DNA from: a virus
DNA: 41,361 bases
Strand: one strand, 5' to 3'
IMG/VR virus record: IMGVR_UViG_3300021957_000095
Coordinates: 1-41,361 of that record
Notes under the pieces: generated by a model
The model's database searches: none
Seen by the model: the letters and a program-made list of their open reading frames with translations, nothing else
What the model was told of the DNA's origin: nothing
Translations under genes and position numbers: made by a program
Shown here: positions 22,629 to 29,471 of the stretch, in pieces
Layout of the letters: each line of letters begins with the position of its first letter
How positions within the stretch are numbered: the stretch's first letter is position 1

Positions 22629-22878
22629 ACAAGGAGATGTATATGCTATCCATCATGGTGATTATGCTGGTCAGATGATCGTATATATTATGCGAGATAA
22701 AAAGGAACAACGATATAATTTTCTTGCACTACCAGACATGAAGACATTAAAAATTAAACAGGAAGATTTTGATGCTGGTATTAAGACAGATCTTGTAAAG
22801 TTTGTTGAGAAAGTACCTAAACATGTCATAAAAGTCATATTAGCTCAATATAAGAAAAATGAACATACTAACGATTGA
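22612..22878 (+). CDS. Hypothetical small protein
   Basis: An 88-residue protein (86 if the ATG at 22618 is used), overlapping the end of rmlB and the start of the RNase H gene. It is basic and beta-rich at first (LKQGDVYAIHHGDYAGQMIVYIM, KKEQRYNFLALPDMKTLKI) and helical at the end (KHVIKVILAQYKKN). The first half has the look of a small SH3-like barrel, which is only a guess. There are no recognised motifs. Both overlaps argue that it is a real, translationally coupled gene. Confidence 0.75.
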   Translation: MYMKLKQGDVYAIHHGDYAGQMIVYIMRDKKEQRYNFLALPDMKTLKIKQEDFDAGIKTDLVKFVEKVPKHVIKVILAQYKKNEHTND

Positions 22879-23707
22879 TGGAAATAATCTCGTACATAGA
22901 GTTTACTATGTAGCTAAAAACCTACCATATAGGACAGAATATTTACATGTTTATATGTTTTTAAATAGTGTAAAGAGCTATATTGAGATGTATAGACCTG
23001 ATAAGGTATACTGTGTTTGGGATGAGAAGCTTGATTATAAACCTAATAAACGATTAGAAATTTTACCAGAATATAAAGGTACTAGAGATAAAGAAAAAGG
23101 TAGAGAAGTTCATACTAAAAATAATTTAATTAAGGAATTACTGCAGTCGATGGGTATACCTTCTATTTTCCCGAGAGAATATGAAGCAGATGACGTTATT
23201 GCTATTATTAATAAGGAAATTGACCATGATCGGCATACAATAATAACGGTAGATAGGGATTTATGCCAATTAATTGATGAAAAGACAGTTGTATACGATG
23301 CAATTCGTAAGCTCGAACTCAATTTACATAATTTTGAAGAAAAGCTGAAATATAGTAAGAAGCAGTTTGTTAAAGTAAAGGCAATAACCGGTGATAAGAG
23401 TGATAATATACCAGGTATTAAAGGATTCGGTAAGAAGAAGATTGAAAAGTACTTTAACGGTGATGTAGATTTTAATGATGATGAACGTAAGTTATTTGAG
23501 ACTAATTTACAGCTCGTAACTCTTATAGATAGCGGAGAGGAATTTGAATATGTAAAATCTCAGCTTGATAACTGCTCTTTCAAGACTGACTGGACATTTT
23601 TTATGCAGAAAGTTGAAGAACTTAAATTTAATAATATTATTAAAAGTGAATCTACATGGTATGCGACTTTTTTCCAGACTAATAGATTATTAGAACTACT
23701 ATCTTAA
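22859..23707 (+). CDS. rnh: RNase H / 5'-3' flap exonuclease, T4 Rnh-like
   Basis: Removes RNA primers and 5' flaps from Okazaki fragments. The 282-residue protein is a FEN-type nuclease: N-terminal TIDGNNLVHRVYY with the first metal Asp, VYCVWDEKLDYK, YKGTRDK, EYEADDVIAII (paired acidic residues), TIITVDRDLCQLI, and the helix-hairpin region AITGDKSDNIPGIKGFGKKK. All expected metal ligands appear present. T4 Rnh is 305 residues. It is last in the rml operon, overlapping the small gene before it by 20 nt. Confidence 0.93.
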   Translation: MNILTIDGNNLVHRVYYVAKNLPYRTEYLHVYMFLNSVKSYIEMYRPDKVYCVWDEKLDYKPNKRLEILPEYKGTRDKEKGREVHTKNNLIKELLQSMGIPSIFPREYEADDVIAIINKEIDHDRHTIITVDRDLCQLIDEKTVVYDAIRKLELNLHNFEEKLKYSKKQFVKVKAITGDKSDNIPGIKGFGKKKIEKYFNGDVDFNDDERKLFETNLQLVTLIDSGEEFEYVKSQLDNCSFKTDWTFFMQKVEELKFNNIIKSESTWYATFFQTNRLLELLS

Positions 23708-23710
23708 ATA
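23703..23710 (+). promoter_or_regulatory. Late box CTTAAATA
   Basis: CTTAAATA, 5 nt before the ATG at 23716, overlapping the stop of the RNase H gene. Confidence 0.5.
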
Positions 23711-23715
23711 ATTAT

Positions 23716-23964
23716 ATGAACCCTAACGACTTTGTTAACCCAACTCAAATTAGATCACCGTATACCGGTGAGACATCACGTCCTACTTTTAACTCTTATG
23801 ATAAGGAAGGTAAAACTTACGAGCAAGCAGTTTTCTCTGACCCTGTAACTGGTCATATTATCAAAAAAGGTTTAGTATCAATTAAAGATACGGAAACAGG
23901 TGAAGTAATTGCTGATTATAATGGTGTAGTAGGTAAGAGCGTTACAACACAAAGTAGAGGTTAA
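23716..23964 (+). CDS. Small hypothetical protein, probably late
   Basis: An 82-residue polar protein of unknown function. It has a Pro/Asn-rich N terminus (NPNDFVNPTQIRSPYTGETS) followed by short beta-like stretches with YDKEGKTYEQAVFSDPVTGHI and SIKDTETGEVIADYNGVVG. Low hydrophobicity and the late box 5 nt upstream suggest a small virion or assembly protein. It is isolated between the RNase H and primase genes, and the early promoter of the primase gene starts 7 nt after its stop. Confidence 0.7.
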   Translation: MNPNDFVNPTQIRSPYTGETSRPTFNSYDKEGKTYEQAVFSDPVTGHIIKKGLVSIKDTETGEVIADYNGVVGKSVTTQSRG

Positions 23965-23970
23965 TAGTAA

Positions 23971-23998
23971 TTGATTACCGCTATTAATATACTATAAT
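23971..23998 (+). promoter_or_regulatory. Early-type promoter of gp61
   Basis: TTGATT (23971-23976), 16-nt spacer ending in ATAC, TATAAT (23993-23998). The GTG start at 24005 follows after exactly 6 nt. Confidence 0.8.
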
Positions 23999-24004
23999 TA
24001 GTAT

Positions 24005-25039
24005 GTGATAGTCGTCCCAGAACAGTATACCATACAAGTATTATACGAGAATATCTATAAGATATCGTATAATAAGTATAGCCATTCGTATAATGGTTGC
24101 TGCCCTATATGCAAAGAAGGTGACTCCTGGGGTAAGAAGAAGCGATTCTACTATATACCTAAAAAGGATCTGGCATACTGCCATAATTGCGGTTACAGCA
24201 AGAAGACTTTAAGTTTTCTTTTAGACGTTACACACAAACCTTTACATTTTATTATTAATGAGATAAAGGAATTTGATGTAGATATACAAATGCCTCGCGA
24301 AGAGGTTAAAGAAGAGAAGAAGCTAATAGATAAGAGTTTACCGGAAGATTGTATTAACTTATCTGACCCCAGTCAAGTAGAGTACTATAAAGATAATGCA
24401 GCAGTAATAGCAGCTTTGAATTTAATTAAAGTTCGTAAACTAGATAAAGGAGTTAATAAACCTAAAACATTTTATATATCTTTAAAAGACCCTGTACATA
24501 AAAATAGACTAATCTTACCTTTCTATGATGATAATGGAGATATTATATTCTACCAATCTCGAGGGTTAATGAAAAAGGATTTATATGATCGACCGAAATA
24601 TCTTAGTAAAGTAGGCGCAGAAAGAAGCTTATACGGTATGCAAAATATTAATCCTGACTTAGATTATGTTTTTATCTTTGAGGGTCCGATTGATAGCTAT
24701 TTTGTAGAAAATGGTTTAGCTACTTGCGGTATTACAGAGAGAAGCGATAAGATGTTTACTGTATTACAAAAGCAGCAAATTAATAAGCTTAATTTATATG
24801 AGAAGATTTACGTGTTAGATAATCAACGCTGTGATAAAGCTGCATTGTTGAAGAGTATATCTCTAGCAGATAGCGGAGAGAAGGTTTTTATATGGCCGAA
24901 AGAGTTAAAGCAGTTTAAAGACTTCAATGATATATGTGTAATCGGTAATAAAGACAAAATAAGACCCGAATTCATATTAAAAAATACATATTCGGGTCTT
25001 AAAGCTAAATTGCTTTTAACTGAGATTAAAAATAATTAG
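24005..25039 (+). CDS. gp61: DNA primase, T4 gp61-like
   Basis: Makes RNA primers for the lagging strand with gp41. The 344-residue protein (T4 gp61 342) has an N-terminal zinc site (C33-x2-C36 and C59-x2-C62, in CCPICKEG and YCHNCGYS). The Toprim domain has IFEGPIDSYFV near residues 223-233 and an IYVLDNQRCDK strand later. The start is GTG at 24005. The ATG at 24003 runs straight into a stop, and the GTG is 6 nt from TATAAT, at the predicted transcription start. The 3' end overlaps a convergent minus-strand gene by 4 nt. Confidence 0.93.
   Translation: MIVVPEQYTIQVLYENIYKISYNKYSHSYNGCCPICKEGDSWGKKKRFYYIPKKDLAYCHNCGYSKKTLSFLLDVTHKPLHFIINEIKEFDVDIQMPREEVKEEKKLIDKSLPEDCINLSDPSQVEYYKDNAAVIAALNLIKVRKLDKGVNKPKTFYISLKDPVHKNRLILPFYDDNGDIIFYQSRGLMKKDLYDRPKYLSKVGAERSLYGMQNINPDLDYVFIFEGPIDSYFVENGLATCGITERSDKMFTVLQKQQINKLNLYEKIYVLDNQRCDKAALLKSISLADSGEKVFIWPKELKQFKDFNDICVIGNKDKIRPEFILKNTYSGLKAKLLLTEIKNN
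24961..25000. repeat. Inverted repeat in the 3' end of gp61
   Basis: Perfect 11-nt arms (AAGACCCGAAT 24961-24971, ATTCGGGTCTT 24990-25000) with an 18-nt loop. It lies inside coding sequence just before the convergent gene junction at 25036. No T-run follows, so it is not a standard terminator. Confidence 0.7.
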
Positions 25040-25347
25040 TTATAATAATCTGTTGTATCTCGGAACCCAACTTCATCTTTGATAAAATCCATTAATATCG
25101 GAAATTGATCATCACGTAGAGTATGTAAGAATTCCAACTCATCATCTCCGAGAGCATCAGCGAACTTTTCAGCCTTCTTTTCAAAATCAGAAGAATCACC
25201 TACTGATTCATCTTCTTCTGGCTCCATTCCTCCGAATTGATCATCTTCTGGAGCGTCTTCAGGAGCGTATTGCTCATTCATATCTTCAGGTAGAATTTTA
25301 GTTTGAGTATATCTTTCGAAGATTAAGTCTGTTTCTGTTGTGTTCAT
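25036..25347 (-). CDS. Hypothetical acidic protein (virion-type)
   Basis: A 103-residue strongly acidic protein (APEDAPEDDQFGGMEPEEDES in the middle), followed by a helical C-terminal half (FEKKAEKFADALGDDELEFLHTL). I do not recognise a family. It is convergent with and overlaps gp61 by 4 nt. It lies 11 nt downstream of another minus-strand acidic gene. Acidity, small size and the late-type upstream boxes in this cluster resemble capsid-core and virion accessory proteins of T4-like phages; that is inference. Confidence 0.72.
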   Translation of the reverse strand: MNTTETDLIFERYTQTKILPEDMNEQYAPEDAPEDDQFGGMEPEEDESVGDSSDFEKKAEKFADALGDDELEFLHTLRDDQFPILMDFIKDEVGFRDTTDYYN

Positions 25348-25352
25348 ATTGG

Positions 25353-25360
25353 TATTATTT
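25353..25360 (-). promoter_or_regulatory. Weak late-like box (minus strand)
   Basis: On the minus strand CTAAATAATA precedes CCAAT and the ATG at 25347. Either AAATAATA with a 5-nt gap or CTAAATA with a longer gap could serve. Confidence 0.35.
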
Positions 25361-25760
25361 AGTTAAATTTATACTTTGGATCATTAGCACCTGCTAAATA
25401 ACCTTTAAGAATTTCACTGAGTGATGAGACTTCCATTGCTACTCTAGCAATTTTTTTAGTTTCAGCATTTGAGATACTATCGAAAATTGTATCTGGTTCT
25501 GCGGAGTTAAGTGATGTTTGGATACTGTCAGATGTACCGTTAAGGTAGCTAGAGAATTCATCCATCTTCTGAATCCAGCTATTTAATTCATCATACATTT
25601 TTCTTTGTTGATCGTTAATTGACGATGTAACATCAGCAGGTGCATCAGCTCCAAGCTCGTCAGCAGTTACATCTTGTAGTTCAGCATCAAGAGCCTGTGC
25701 ATCTGAAAGCTCTTCATCTTGTTCTAAAATTTTATTAAATCTCTTTAAATACGTACTCAT
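25359..25760 (-). CDS. Hypothetical virion-type protein
   Basis: A 133-residue acidic helical protein beginning MSTYLKRFNKILEQDEELSD. The longer reading to 25796 adds residues that are simply the translated late promoter (ending ININ before this Met), so 25760 is chosen: CATAAATA lies exactly 5 nt upstream on this strand. The middle is Asp/Ala-rich, and the C-terminal half is helical (QRKMYDELNSWIQKMDEFSSYL). No family recognised. The late promoter and acid-rich make-up suggest a structural or prohead protein. Confidence 0.74.
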   Translation of the reverse strand: MSTYLKRFNKILEQDEELSDAQALDAELQDVTADELGADAPADVTSSINDQQRKMYDELNSWIQKMDEFSSYLNGTSDSIQTSLNSAEPDTIFDSISNAETKKIARVAMEVSSLSEILKGYLAGANDPKYKFN

Positions 25761-25765
25761 ATTTA

Positions 25766-25773
25766 TATTTATG
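25766..25773 (-). promoter_or_regulatory. Late promoter box CATAAATA (minus strand)
   Basis: On the minus strand CATAAATA, then TAAAT, then the ATG at 25760 (5-nt gap). The identical 16-nt string precedes the gene starting at 28528. Confidence 0.7.
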
Positions 25774-25781
25774 TAAAATAG

Positions 25782-25789
25782 TATAAATA
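25782..25789 (+). promoter_or_regulatory. Late promoter box TATAAATA
   Basis: A perfect TATAAATA 5 nt before the ATG at 25795. It is divergent from the minus-strand late box at 25766-25773, within a 34-nt intergenic gap. Confidence 0.75.
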
Positions 25790-25794
25790 TATAC

Positions 25795-26160
25795 ATGAGA
25801 CGAGCAATTTTTGAGGATAGTGAAATTCCAGACGTTCAAAGACAAGTCGCTGGTATAGGTACATCAGCTGTTGACGCGGGAGGTATGAGATTAGATAGCT
25901 TATTGCAGCATAAGAATGAAGATTTAAAGTCTCAAGCTGGTAATAAATTATACCCTATAAACAATATAGATGAAGCTATTTCAGATGCTTTTATTAATAT
26001 TTCAAATGCACAGAGACTTTTAGATATAGCTAATCAAAATCCAACGCTAAAATCTAGTAAAAAATTGATTGTAAAATTAGAGAATAATCTCAAGCAAGTA
26101 GCTCATTTATTAGTTGACTTTGATGAAACATTGTCTATAATAAAGGGTGATGAGAAGTAG
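25795..26160 (+). CDS. Hypothetical protein, late
   Basis: A 121-residue helical protein, unrecognised. It starts RRAIFEDSEIPDVQRQVAGIG, and the rest is amphipathic helix (DEAISDAFINISNAQRLLDIA, LKSSKKLIVKLENNLKQVAHL). It has no cysteine and no membrane segment. A perfect TATAAATA 5 nt upstream makes it a late gene, probably virion-associated. The early promoter of the next gene lies inside its 3' end, and the two genes overlap by 11 nt. Confidence 0.74.
   Translation: MRRAIFEDSEIPDVQRQVAGIGTSAVDAGGMRLDSLLQHKNEDLKSQAGNKLYPINNIDEAISDAFINISNAQRLLDIANQNPTLKSSKKLIVKLENNLKQVAHLLVDFDETLSIIKGDEK
26114..26141 (+). promoter_or_regulatory. Early-type promoter inside an upstream gene
   Basis: TTGACT (26114-26119), 16-nt spacer, TATAAT (26136-26141). 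The ATG at 26150 follows after 8 nt (an in-frame GTG at 26147 after 5). It lies within the coding end of the late gene at 25795-26160. Confidence 0.7.
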
Positions 26161-26551
26161 CTTTGCAAAATTTTTATATTCTATTATACTAACTGCTAGT
26201 ATAAGCACGTTGATAGGGCTGATATTCAGAAGTAACTTTTGGTACGTGTTTACTTTAACTACCATTTTGCAGGTTACGGGTTTTTTAGTATTAAATCAAA
26301 TTTATACTAATAGATTAAAGCAGTCACTTGAGGTAATAAAAGCAGATCAATTAAGAGAGCAAAATCGGAATTATGTAAACGTCGTATGTCCTTGCAATCA
26401 AAAAAATATACAGTTTGTTGATATACGATTTGATACTAAACCTCTTTATGTATGCGATAAATGCGATAAGCAGGTAAGTTGCGAGCCATCAGTCAAGACA
26501 TTCACAGTAACATCGCCAGTATATTTTGGAAAAGATAATGAAGAGCGCTGA
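26150..26551 (+). CDS. Membrane protein with zinc-ribbon domain
   Basis: A 133-residue probable inner-membrane protein. Two hydrophobic segments span about residues 8-26 (FLYSIILTASISTLIGLIF) and 30-50 (FWYVFTLTTILQVTGFLVLNQ). A charged helix follows, then a zinc-ribbon-like domain with C80-x-C82 and C102-x2-C105 (VVCPC and YVCDKC). The two termini probably lie in the cytoplasm with a short loop outside. A near-consensus early promoter drives it, so it is likely made early. Takeover, superinfection or membrane-associated replication roles are possible; none is shown. The start could also be the GTG at 26147. Confidence 0.78.
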   Translation: MRSSFAKFLYSIILTASISTLIGLIFRSNFWYVFTLTTILQVTGFLVLNQIYTNRLKQSLEVIKADQLREQNRNYVNVVCPCNQKNIQFVDIRFDTKPLYVCDKCDKQVSCEPSVKTFTVTSPVYFGKDNEER

Positions 26552-26936
26552 AGATATAACAACCGAGGTACCTAGTACATCTCTGCAACCTAAGGTGACT
26601 ACAAAAGAAGTCACTTTACAGGCTATTAACGACATTCTTTTAGATACATTTTCTTACGAGAATGTCGATAACTTTAAAGCTGGTCAAGCAAGACAAGGCC
26701 AACGAGCATCTACTTCTATTACTGTGTTAAAGGATTTATTATACAAGGAAATAGAAGATTTGCAGCTAACACGAGGTACAGAAAATACTGAAAGAGCAAT
26801 TAACAGTATGACGAGAAAAACTTTAATGCATCAAGTTGACAGTATTATAAGTATTCTTGAAATGTCGACAAACAAGACTGCTGATAATAGATATTATATG
26901 CTAGGTATACTCATAAAAGCTCTATATCAGAAATAG
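26538..26936 (+). CDS. Hypothetical helical protein
   Basis: A 132-residue protein, unrecognised, starting at ATG 26538 inside the end of the membrane protein gene (14-nt overlap). The first 25 residues are polar and Thr-rich; the rest looks all-helical (VTLQAINDILLDTFSYENV, ITVLKDLLYKEIEDLQLTR, KTLMHQVDSIISILEM). An alternative TTG start at 26526 is less likely. It is expressed with the upstream early gene. The pattern fits a small DNA- or protein-binding helical bundle, without further support. Confidence 0.74.
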   Translation: MKSAEDITTEVPSTSLQPKVTTKEVTLQAINDILLDTFSYENVDNFKAGQARQGQRASTSITVLKDLLYKEIEDLQLTRGTENTERAINSMTRKTLMHQVDSIISILEMSTNKTADNRYYMLGILIKALYQK

Positions 26937-26945
26937 GAACATAGA

Positions 26946-26951
26946 TATAAT
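26946..26951 (+). promoter_or_regulatory. Candidate -10 box TATAAT
   Basis: TATAAT exactly 6 nt before the ATG at 26958. No good -35 match lies 15-17 nt upstream. Confidence 0.45.
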
Positions 26952-26957
26952 TATAGT

Positions 26958-27224
26958 ATGACAGAACAGAAAGACTTATCATTAATGTCCGTAGATGAAT
27001 TAGAGCAGGAAAATCTAGATTTTCTCTCCAGGCTTACTTGCCTTATATACGGGGTAAATGTTGCAGCTGATGCAGCGGAGAAGATGGGGATAGATACTAC
27101 GCGTAGCAGTGAGTGGATTAAGCCTATCTTTTTTCAAAAGTATGTAGAGGAGAGACATAAGGATATGAAATATAATATTAGTAAAGCTCTTAGAGGTTGC
27201 GACGATGAAGTTTATTCCTGGTAA
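26958..27224 (+). CDS. Hypothetical small protein
   Basis: An 88-residue acidic helical protein of unknown function (SVDELEQENLDFLSRLTCLIYG, VNVAADAAEKMGIDTTRSSEW). It ends CDDEVYSW and overlaps the following gene by 20 nt. It is preceded by a TATAAT box at 6 nt, the spacing seen for other early-type genes in this window. Probably an early accessory protein. Confidence 0.7.
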   Translation: MTEQKDLSLMSVDELEQENLDFLSRLTCLIYGVNVAADAAEKMGIDTTRSSEWIKPIFFQKYVEERHKDMKYNISKALRGCDDEVYSW

Positions 27225-27405
27225 TTCATTCACTAATAGAACGACAAAGTTTGGTCGCTATTTTAAACGAGGTAACACATATGTTATAAAGAACATATCA
27301 CCTAAGGATGGTAAATTTACATATACCTTTACCAGCTCTGATGGAGATAAAGAAATTGTATTTAATACAGTTAAAGAAGCAGATGCCTTTTTAAGTAATT
27401 TCTAG
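27205..27405 (+). CDS. Small beta-rich hypothetical protein
   Basis: A 66-residue basic protein (NSFTNRTTKFGRYFKRGNTYV, FTYTFTSSDGDKEIVFNTVKE) that looks like a small beta-barrel or beta-sheet domain. The gene overlaps its upstream neighbour by 20 nt, with AGAGG about 8 nt before the ATG. It converges on the minus-strand neck gene with a 4-nt overlap of stop codons (27402-27405). No family recognised. Confidence 0.72.
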   Translation: MKFIPGNSFTNRTTKFGRYFKRGNTYVIKNISPKDGKFTYTFTSSDGDKEIVFNTVKEADAFLSNF

Positions 27406-28190
27406 TAATAATCACCGTATACATCGGTATCATTAACTCTCATATCGAAAACCTCGTCTATACTAGTCTGGTCAGCGCTATACTCATCATACCCATCTTT
27501 CTTAGGTTCAGTTTCCGTATTAGCGCCTCCAGATAATCTACCAGCAAACGCATCTTCGTATATCTGCTGATTACCAGATATACTTTCATTGAGAGAGTTG
27601 AAAGGTATACCAGGTTCGAAGCTATAATCGTAACGCTTAGCTTTAATCAGGAATACATAGTGCCCGGCAAGGTTATTAATCTGCGCGATATCTTCATCTA
27701 GCTTCTCCGTAACCTCAAAATATTTAGGTTGTCTATCTGCAGGTCTGTCATCGCCGAATTCTGATAACTGGAATATATCACCAGCTTTAGGTTCAACTAT
27801 AGAGTATTGAGTATCGTATACTGATGAGAGTGTTTCAAATTTTGCCTGGAATGAAGAGATATGTATATAGGCTGTTATTTCATCATCACTTAGGAAGCCG
27901 TATTTACTTAACGTTATTGCGTTATCGTTCAGATTAACAGCCATTATTAGATCTCTAGGCGGGGCAAATGTTTTTGTTGGTTGCTCACCGTATATATTAT
28001 CTGCGGAAAGAACATTGAATGTATTAACAAAGTATTCAATCTTCACACCATATTGATTTATAAGCTCTCTCCACCAATTACTAAATAATACACGTTCAGA
28101 TTGCTGTACACTCTTATCTGTAAATCTCCAGCATGCTTCATCATCCTGTACAACACCGGGGTAGCAGTTATTATCGTAGTTTATACTCAT
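27402..28190 (-). CDS. gp14: Neck/head-completion protein, gp14-like
   Basis: A 262-residue protein (T4 gp14 256) expected to form part of the neck ring that joins capsid to tail. Pattern support: IEYFVNTFNVLSADNIYGEQP, then ITLSKYGFLSDDEITAYIH, EPKAGDIFQLSEF, KYFEVTEKLDEDIAQINNLAG and VFLIKAKRYDYSFEPGIPF. This is the gp14 order of a 'long edge, data, property, Fe/Ys' beta-sandwich seen in the T4 neck family. The C terminus is polar and disordered. It overlaps the upstream minus-strand gene by 4 nt (ATGA), so it is co-transcribed from the late box at 28534-28541. Assignment is from remembered family pattern, not alignment. Confidence 0.72.
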   Translation of the reverse strand: MSINYDNNCYPGVVQDDEACWRFTDKSVQQSERVLFSNWWRELINQYGVKIEYFVNTFNVLSADNIYGEQPTKTFAPPRDLIMAVNLNDNAITLSKYGFLSDDEITAYIHISSFQAKFETLSSVYDTQYSIVEPKAGDIFQLSEFGDDRPADRQPKYFEVTEKLDEDIAQINNLAGHYVFLIKAKRYDYSFEPGIPFNSLNESISGNQQIYEDAFAGRLSGGANTETEPKKDGYDEYSADQTSIDEVFDMRVNDTDVYGDYY

Positions 28191-28528
28191 TTTTGTAACA
28201 TGAATGTTTGAGTTTGTGGGTTGTAAGATAAAACAATACCTGTGCGGCCGAGTGTTTGAGATTTATCTTTATGAGGTACTATACTAAATGTTTTTGTTAT
28301 ATACTGTAAGTCAGCTGGTGTACACGCGCAAGACCCTTTATTATTCTTTAAATTTTCTATCTTCTGATTCTTAGATGCATCTGTTTTAACATAATCAGGT
28401 ACCAGATTTACATGTTTACGTCTATATGTTGAATGAGTATCAGTGAACCCAGTGCCTCTATGTCTGTGATTAACGCCAGGTTGTGTGCCACTATATTTGC
28501 TCTCAAAAAACTTTTTAAACGGTAACAT
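28187..28528 (-). CDS. Hypothetical basic virion-type protein
   Basis: A 113-residue basic protein, unrecognised. Features: HRHRGTGFTDTHSTYRRKHVN near residue 22, then DASKNQKIENLKNNKGSCACT, and a beta-rich end (TGIVLSYNPQTQTFMLQK). The start at 28528 (MLPFKKFF) is chosen over the upstream Met. The residues before it (ININ) are the translated late promoter CATAAATA, which lies exactly 5 nt upstream. It is translationally coupled to the gp14-like gene and is probably a neck or head-tail accessory protein. Confidence 0.74.
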   Translation of the reverse strand: MLPFKKFFESKYSGTQPGVNHRHRGTGFTDTHSTYRRKHVNLVPDYVKTDASKNQKIENLKNNKGSCACTPADLQYITKTFSIVPHKDKSQTLGRTGIVLSYNPQTQTFMLQK

Positions 28529-28533
28529 ATTTA

Positions 28534-28541
28534 TATTTATG
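28534..28541 (-). promoter_or_regulatory. Late promoter box CATAAATA (minus strand)
   Basis: On the minus strand CATAAATA-TAAAT-ATG, with the ATG at 28528. It sits just past the terminator at 28545-28579, so it restarts transcription for the neck genes. Confidence 0.72.
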
Positions 28542-28544
28542 CAA

Positions 28545-28579
28545 AAAAAAGCTGCAACCAATAAAGTTGCAGCTTTTTT
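28545..28579. terminator. Hairpin terminator between minus-strand genes
   Basis: 14-bp stem (AAAAAAGCTGCAAC 28545-28558, GTTGCAGCTTTTTT 28566-28579) with a 7-nt loop and A/T runs on both sides. It ends the 28596-29471 transcript on the minus strand. Confidence 0.88.
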
Positions 28580-28595
28580 AAATTATATTAATCTA

Positions 28596-29129
28596 TTAAG
28601 CAAATAATGAACCGCCAGTAGAACCAGTCTTTGTACCGCCTACTTTATTGTTCTTCGATGTAAGTTTACCTTTACCATCAGCAAGTGGCTTACCCTTACC
28701 ATCTACGGTTGATTTAACTTGACCTTGTGCTTTACCACCAGAAGCTTTAACAGATCCAACTTTATTCTGCTTTGATGTAAGCTTATGACCAGCTGAGCTT
28801 GGAACTTCTTTCATTTCAGTAGCTTCATCAACTGTCTCATCTTCATCTTCATCTTCTTCAGCTTCTTCAAAAGAATTAAATCCTTCTTCGCCTTCGTAAT
28901 CTTCTTCACCGGCATCGTCATCGTCATCTTCAACTTCTTCTTCTCCGAGTTGAGATTGGATTAGGTCACATAATTGCTGTGCCATATCACGGTCAAGAGT
29001 TAATGTAATCTCGTCAGTCTCTTCAGCGTCTGCGCCAGTTTCATCAGCGTCAATACCGAGAGCGTCAAGCTCTTCAATAGATTCGTCACCCATTACATCT
29101 TCAAATAATTTATCAAAAACAGATTTCAT
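28596..29129 (-). CDS. Nested short form of the acidic protein (internal start)
   Basis: A 177-residue product starting MKSVFDKLFEDVMGDESIEE at 29129, in frame with and ending at the same stop as the 291-residue protein. A perfect TATAAATA (29135-29142, minus strand) lies exactly 5 nt before this ATG. The box and gap are translated as IN-IN in the long form. This suggests either a nested gene with its own late promoter, or an ancestral gene pair fused by loss of a stop. The short form holds the acidic core. Confidence 0.62.
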   Translation of the reverse strand: MKSVFDKLFEDVMGDESIEELDALGIDADETGADAEETDEITLTLDRDMAQQLCDLIQSQLGEEEVEDDDDDAGEEDYEGEEGFNSFEEAEEDEDEDETVDEATEMKEVPSSAGHKLTSKQNKVGSVKASGGKAQGQVKSTVDGKGKPLADGKGKLTSKNNKVGGTKTGSTGGSLFA

Positions 29130-29471
29130 ATTAATATTTATACCTTCTCTATACGTTTTTTCAACTTTTTCATCAAACTTTTCTGAACTATATTTTTCTG
29201 GCTCGTATAAATTCTCTTTATCGCCTTTTTTCTTTTTAGGATCTATAGGCGCATGCATGCCTTCAATCTCATAAACCGGATCTGTAGTACCCTCACCACC
29301 AGCATGCTGTATTTTTTTTGCTTCTTTTGAATCAAGTTCAACGGCACCTGGACCAGGCTTGGTGTTCATTTTTTTGTCTCCACCTTCGATAGGTCTAGTA
29401 GTTTTACCTTCTTTTATGATCGAGTCAGCGTATACGTTCCATATCTCGGTTAGATTATTCTTTTTTGACAT
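28596..29471 (-). CDS. Acidic prohead/virion-type protein, long form
   Basis: A 291-residue protein on the minus strand, unrecognised by family. Residues 1-110 are Lys/Gly-rich (NNLTEIWNVYADSIIKEGKT, KMNTKPGPGAVELDSKEAKK). Residues 115-225 are highly acidic with an internal helix (LTLDRDMAQQLCDLIQSQLGE) and long Glu/Asp runs (EVEDDDDDAGEEDYEGEEG). The C terminus is Gly/Lys-rich with two copies of KLTSK(Q/N)NKVG. Such composition resembles T4 prohead-core proteins (gp67/gp68), but this is only compositional. Its own TATAAATA lies 5 nt upstream of 29471. A second in-frame start with a perfect late promoter lies at 29129 (next entry), so two products are likely. Confidence 0.74.
   Translation of the reverse strand: MSKKNNLTEIWNVYADSIIKEGKTTRPIEGGDKKMNTKPGPGAVELDSKEAKKIQHAGGEGTTDPVYEIEGMHAPIDPKKKKGDKENLYEPEKYSSEKFDEKVEKTYREGININMKSVFDKLFEDVMGDESIEELDALGIDADETGADAEETDEITLTLDRDMAQQLCDLIQSQLGEEEVEDDDDDAGEEDYEGEEGFNSFEEAEEDEDEDETVDEATEMKEVPSSAGHKLTSKQNKVGSVKASGGKAQGQVKSTVDGKGKPLADGKGKLTSKNNKVGGTKTGSTGGSLFA
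29135..29142 (-). promoter_or_regulatory. Internal late promoter box TATAAATA (minus strand)
   Basis: On the minus strand TATAAATA-TTAAT-ATG, with the ATG at 29129. It lies inside the coding sequence of the long form. Confidence 0.68.

Noticed and set aside
25761-25796. N-terminal extension of the 25359 gene (start at 25796)
   Set aside because: The extra residues translate the late promoter and intergenic gap; ATG 25760 has the standard 5-nt box spacing.
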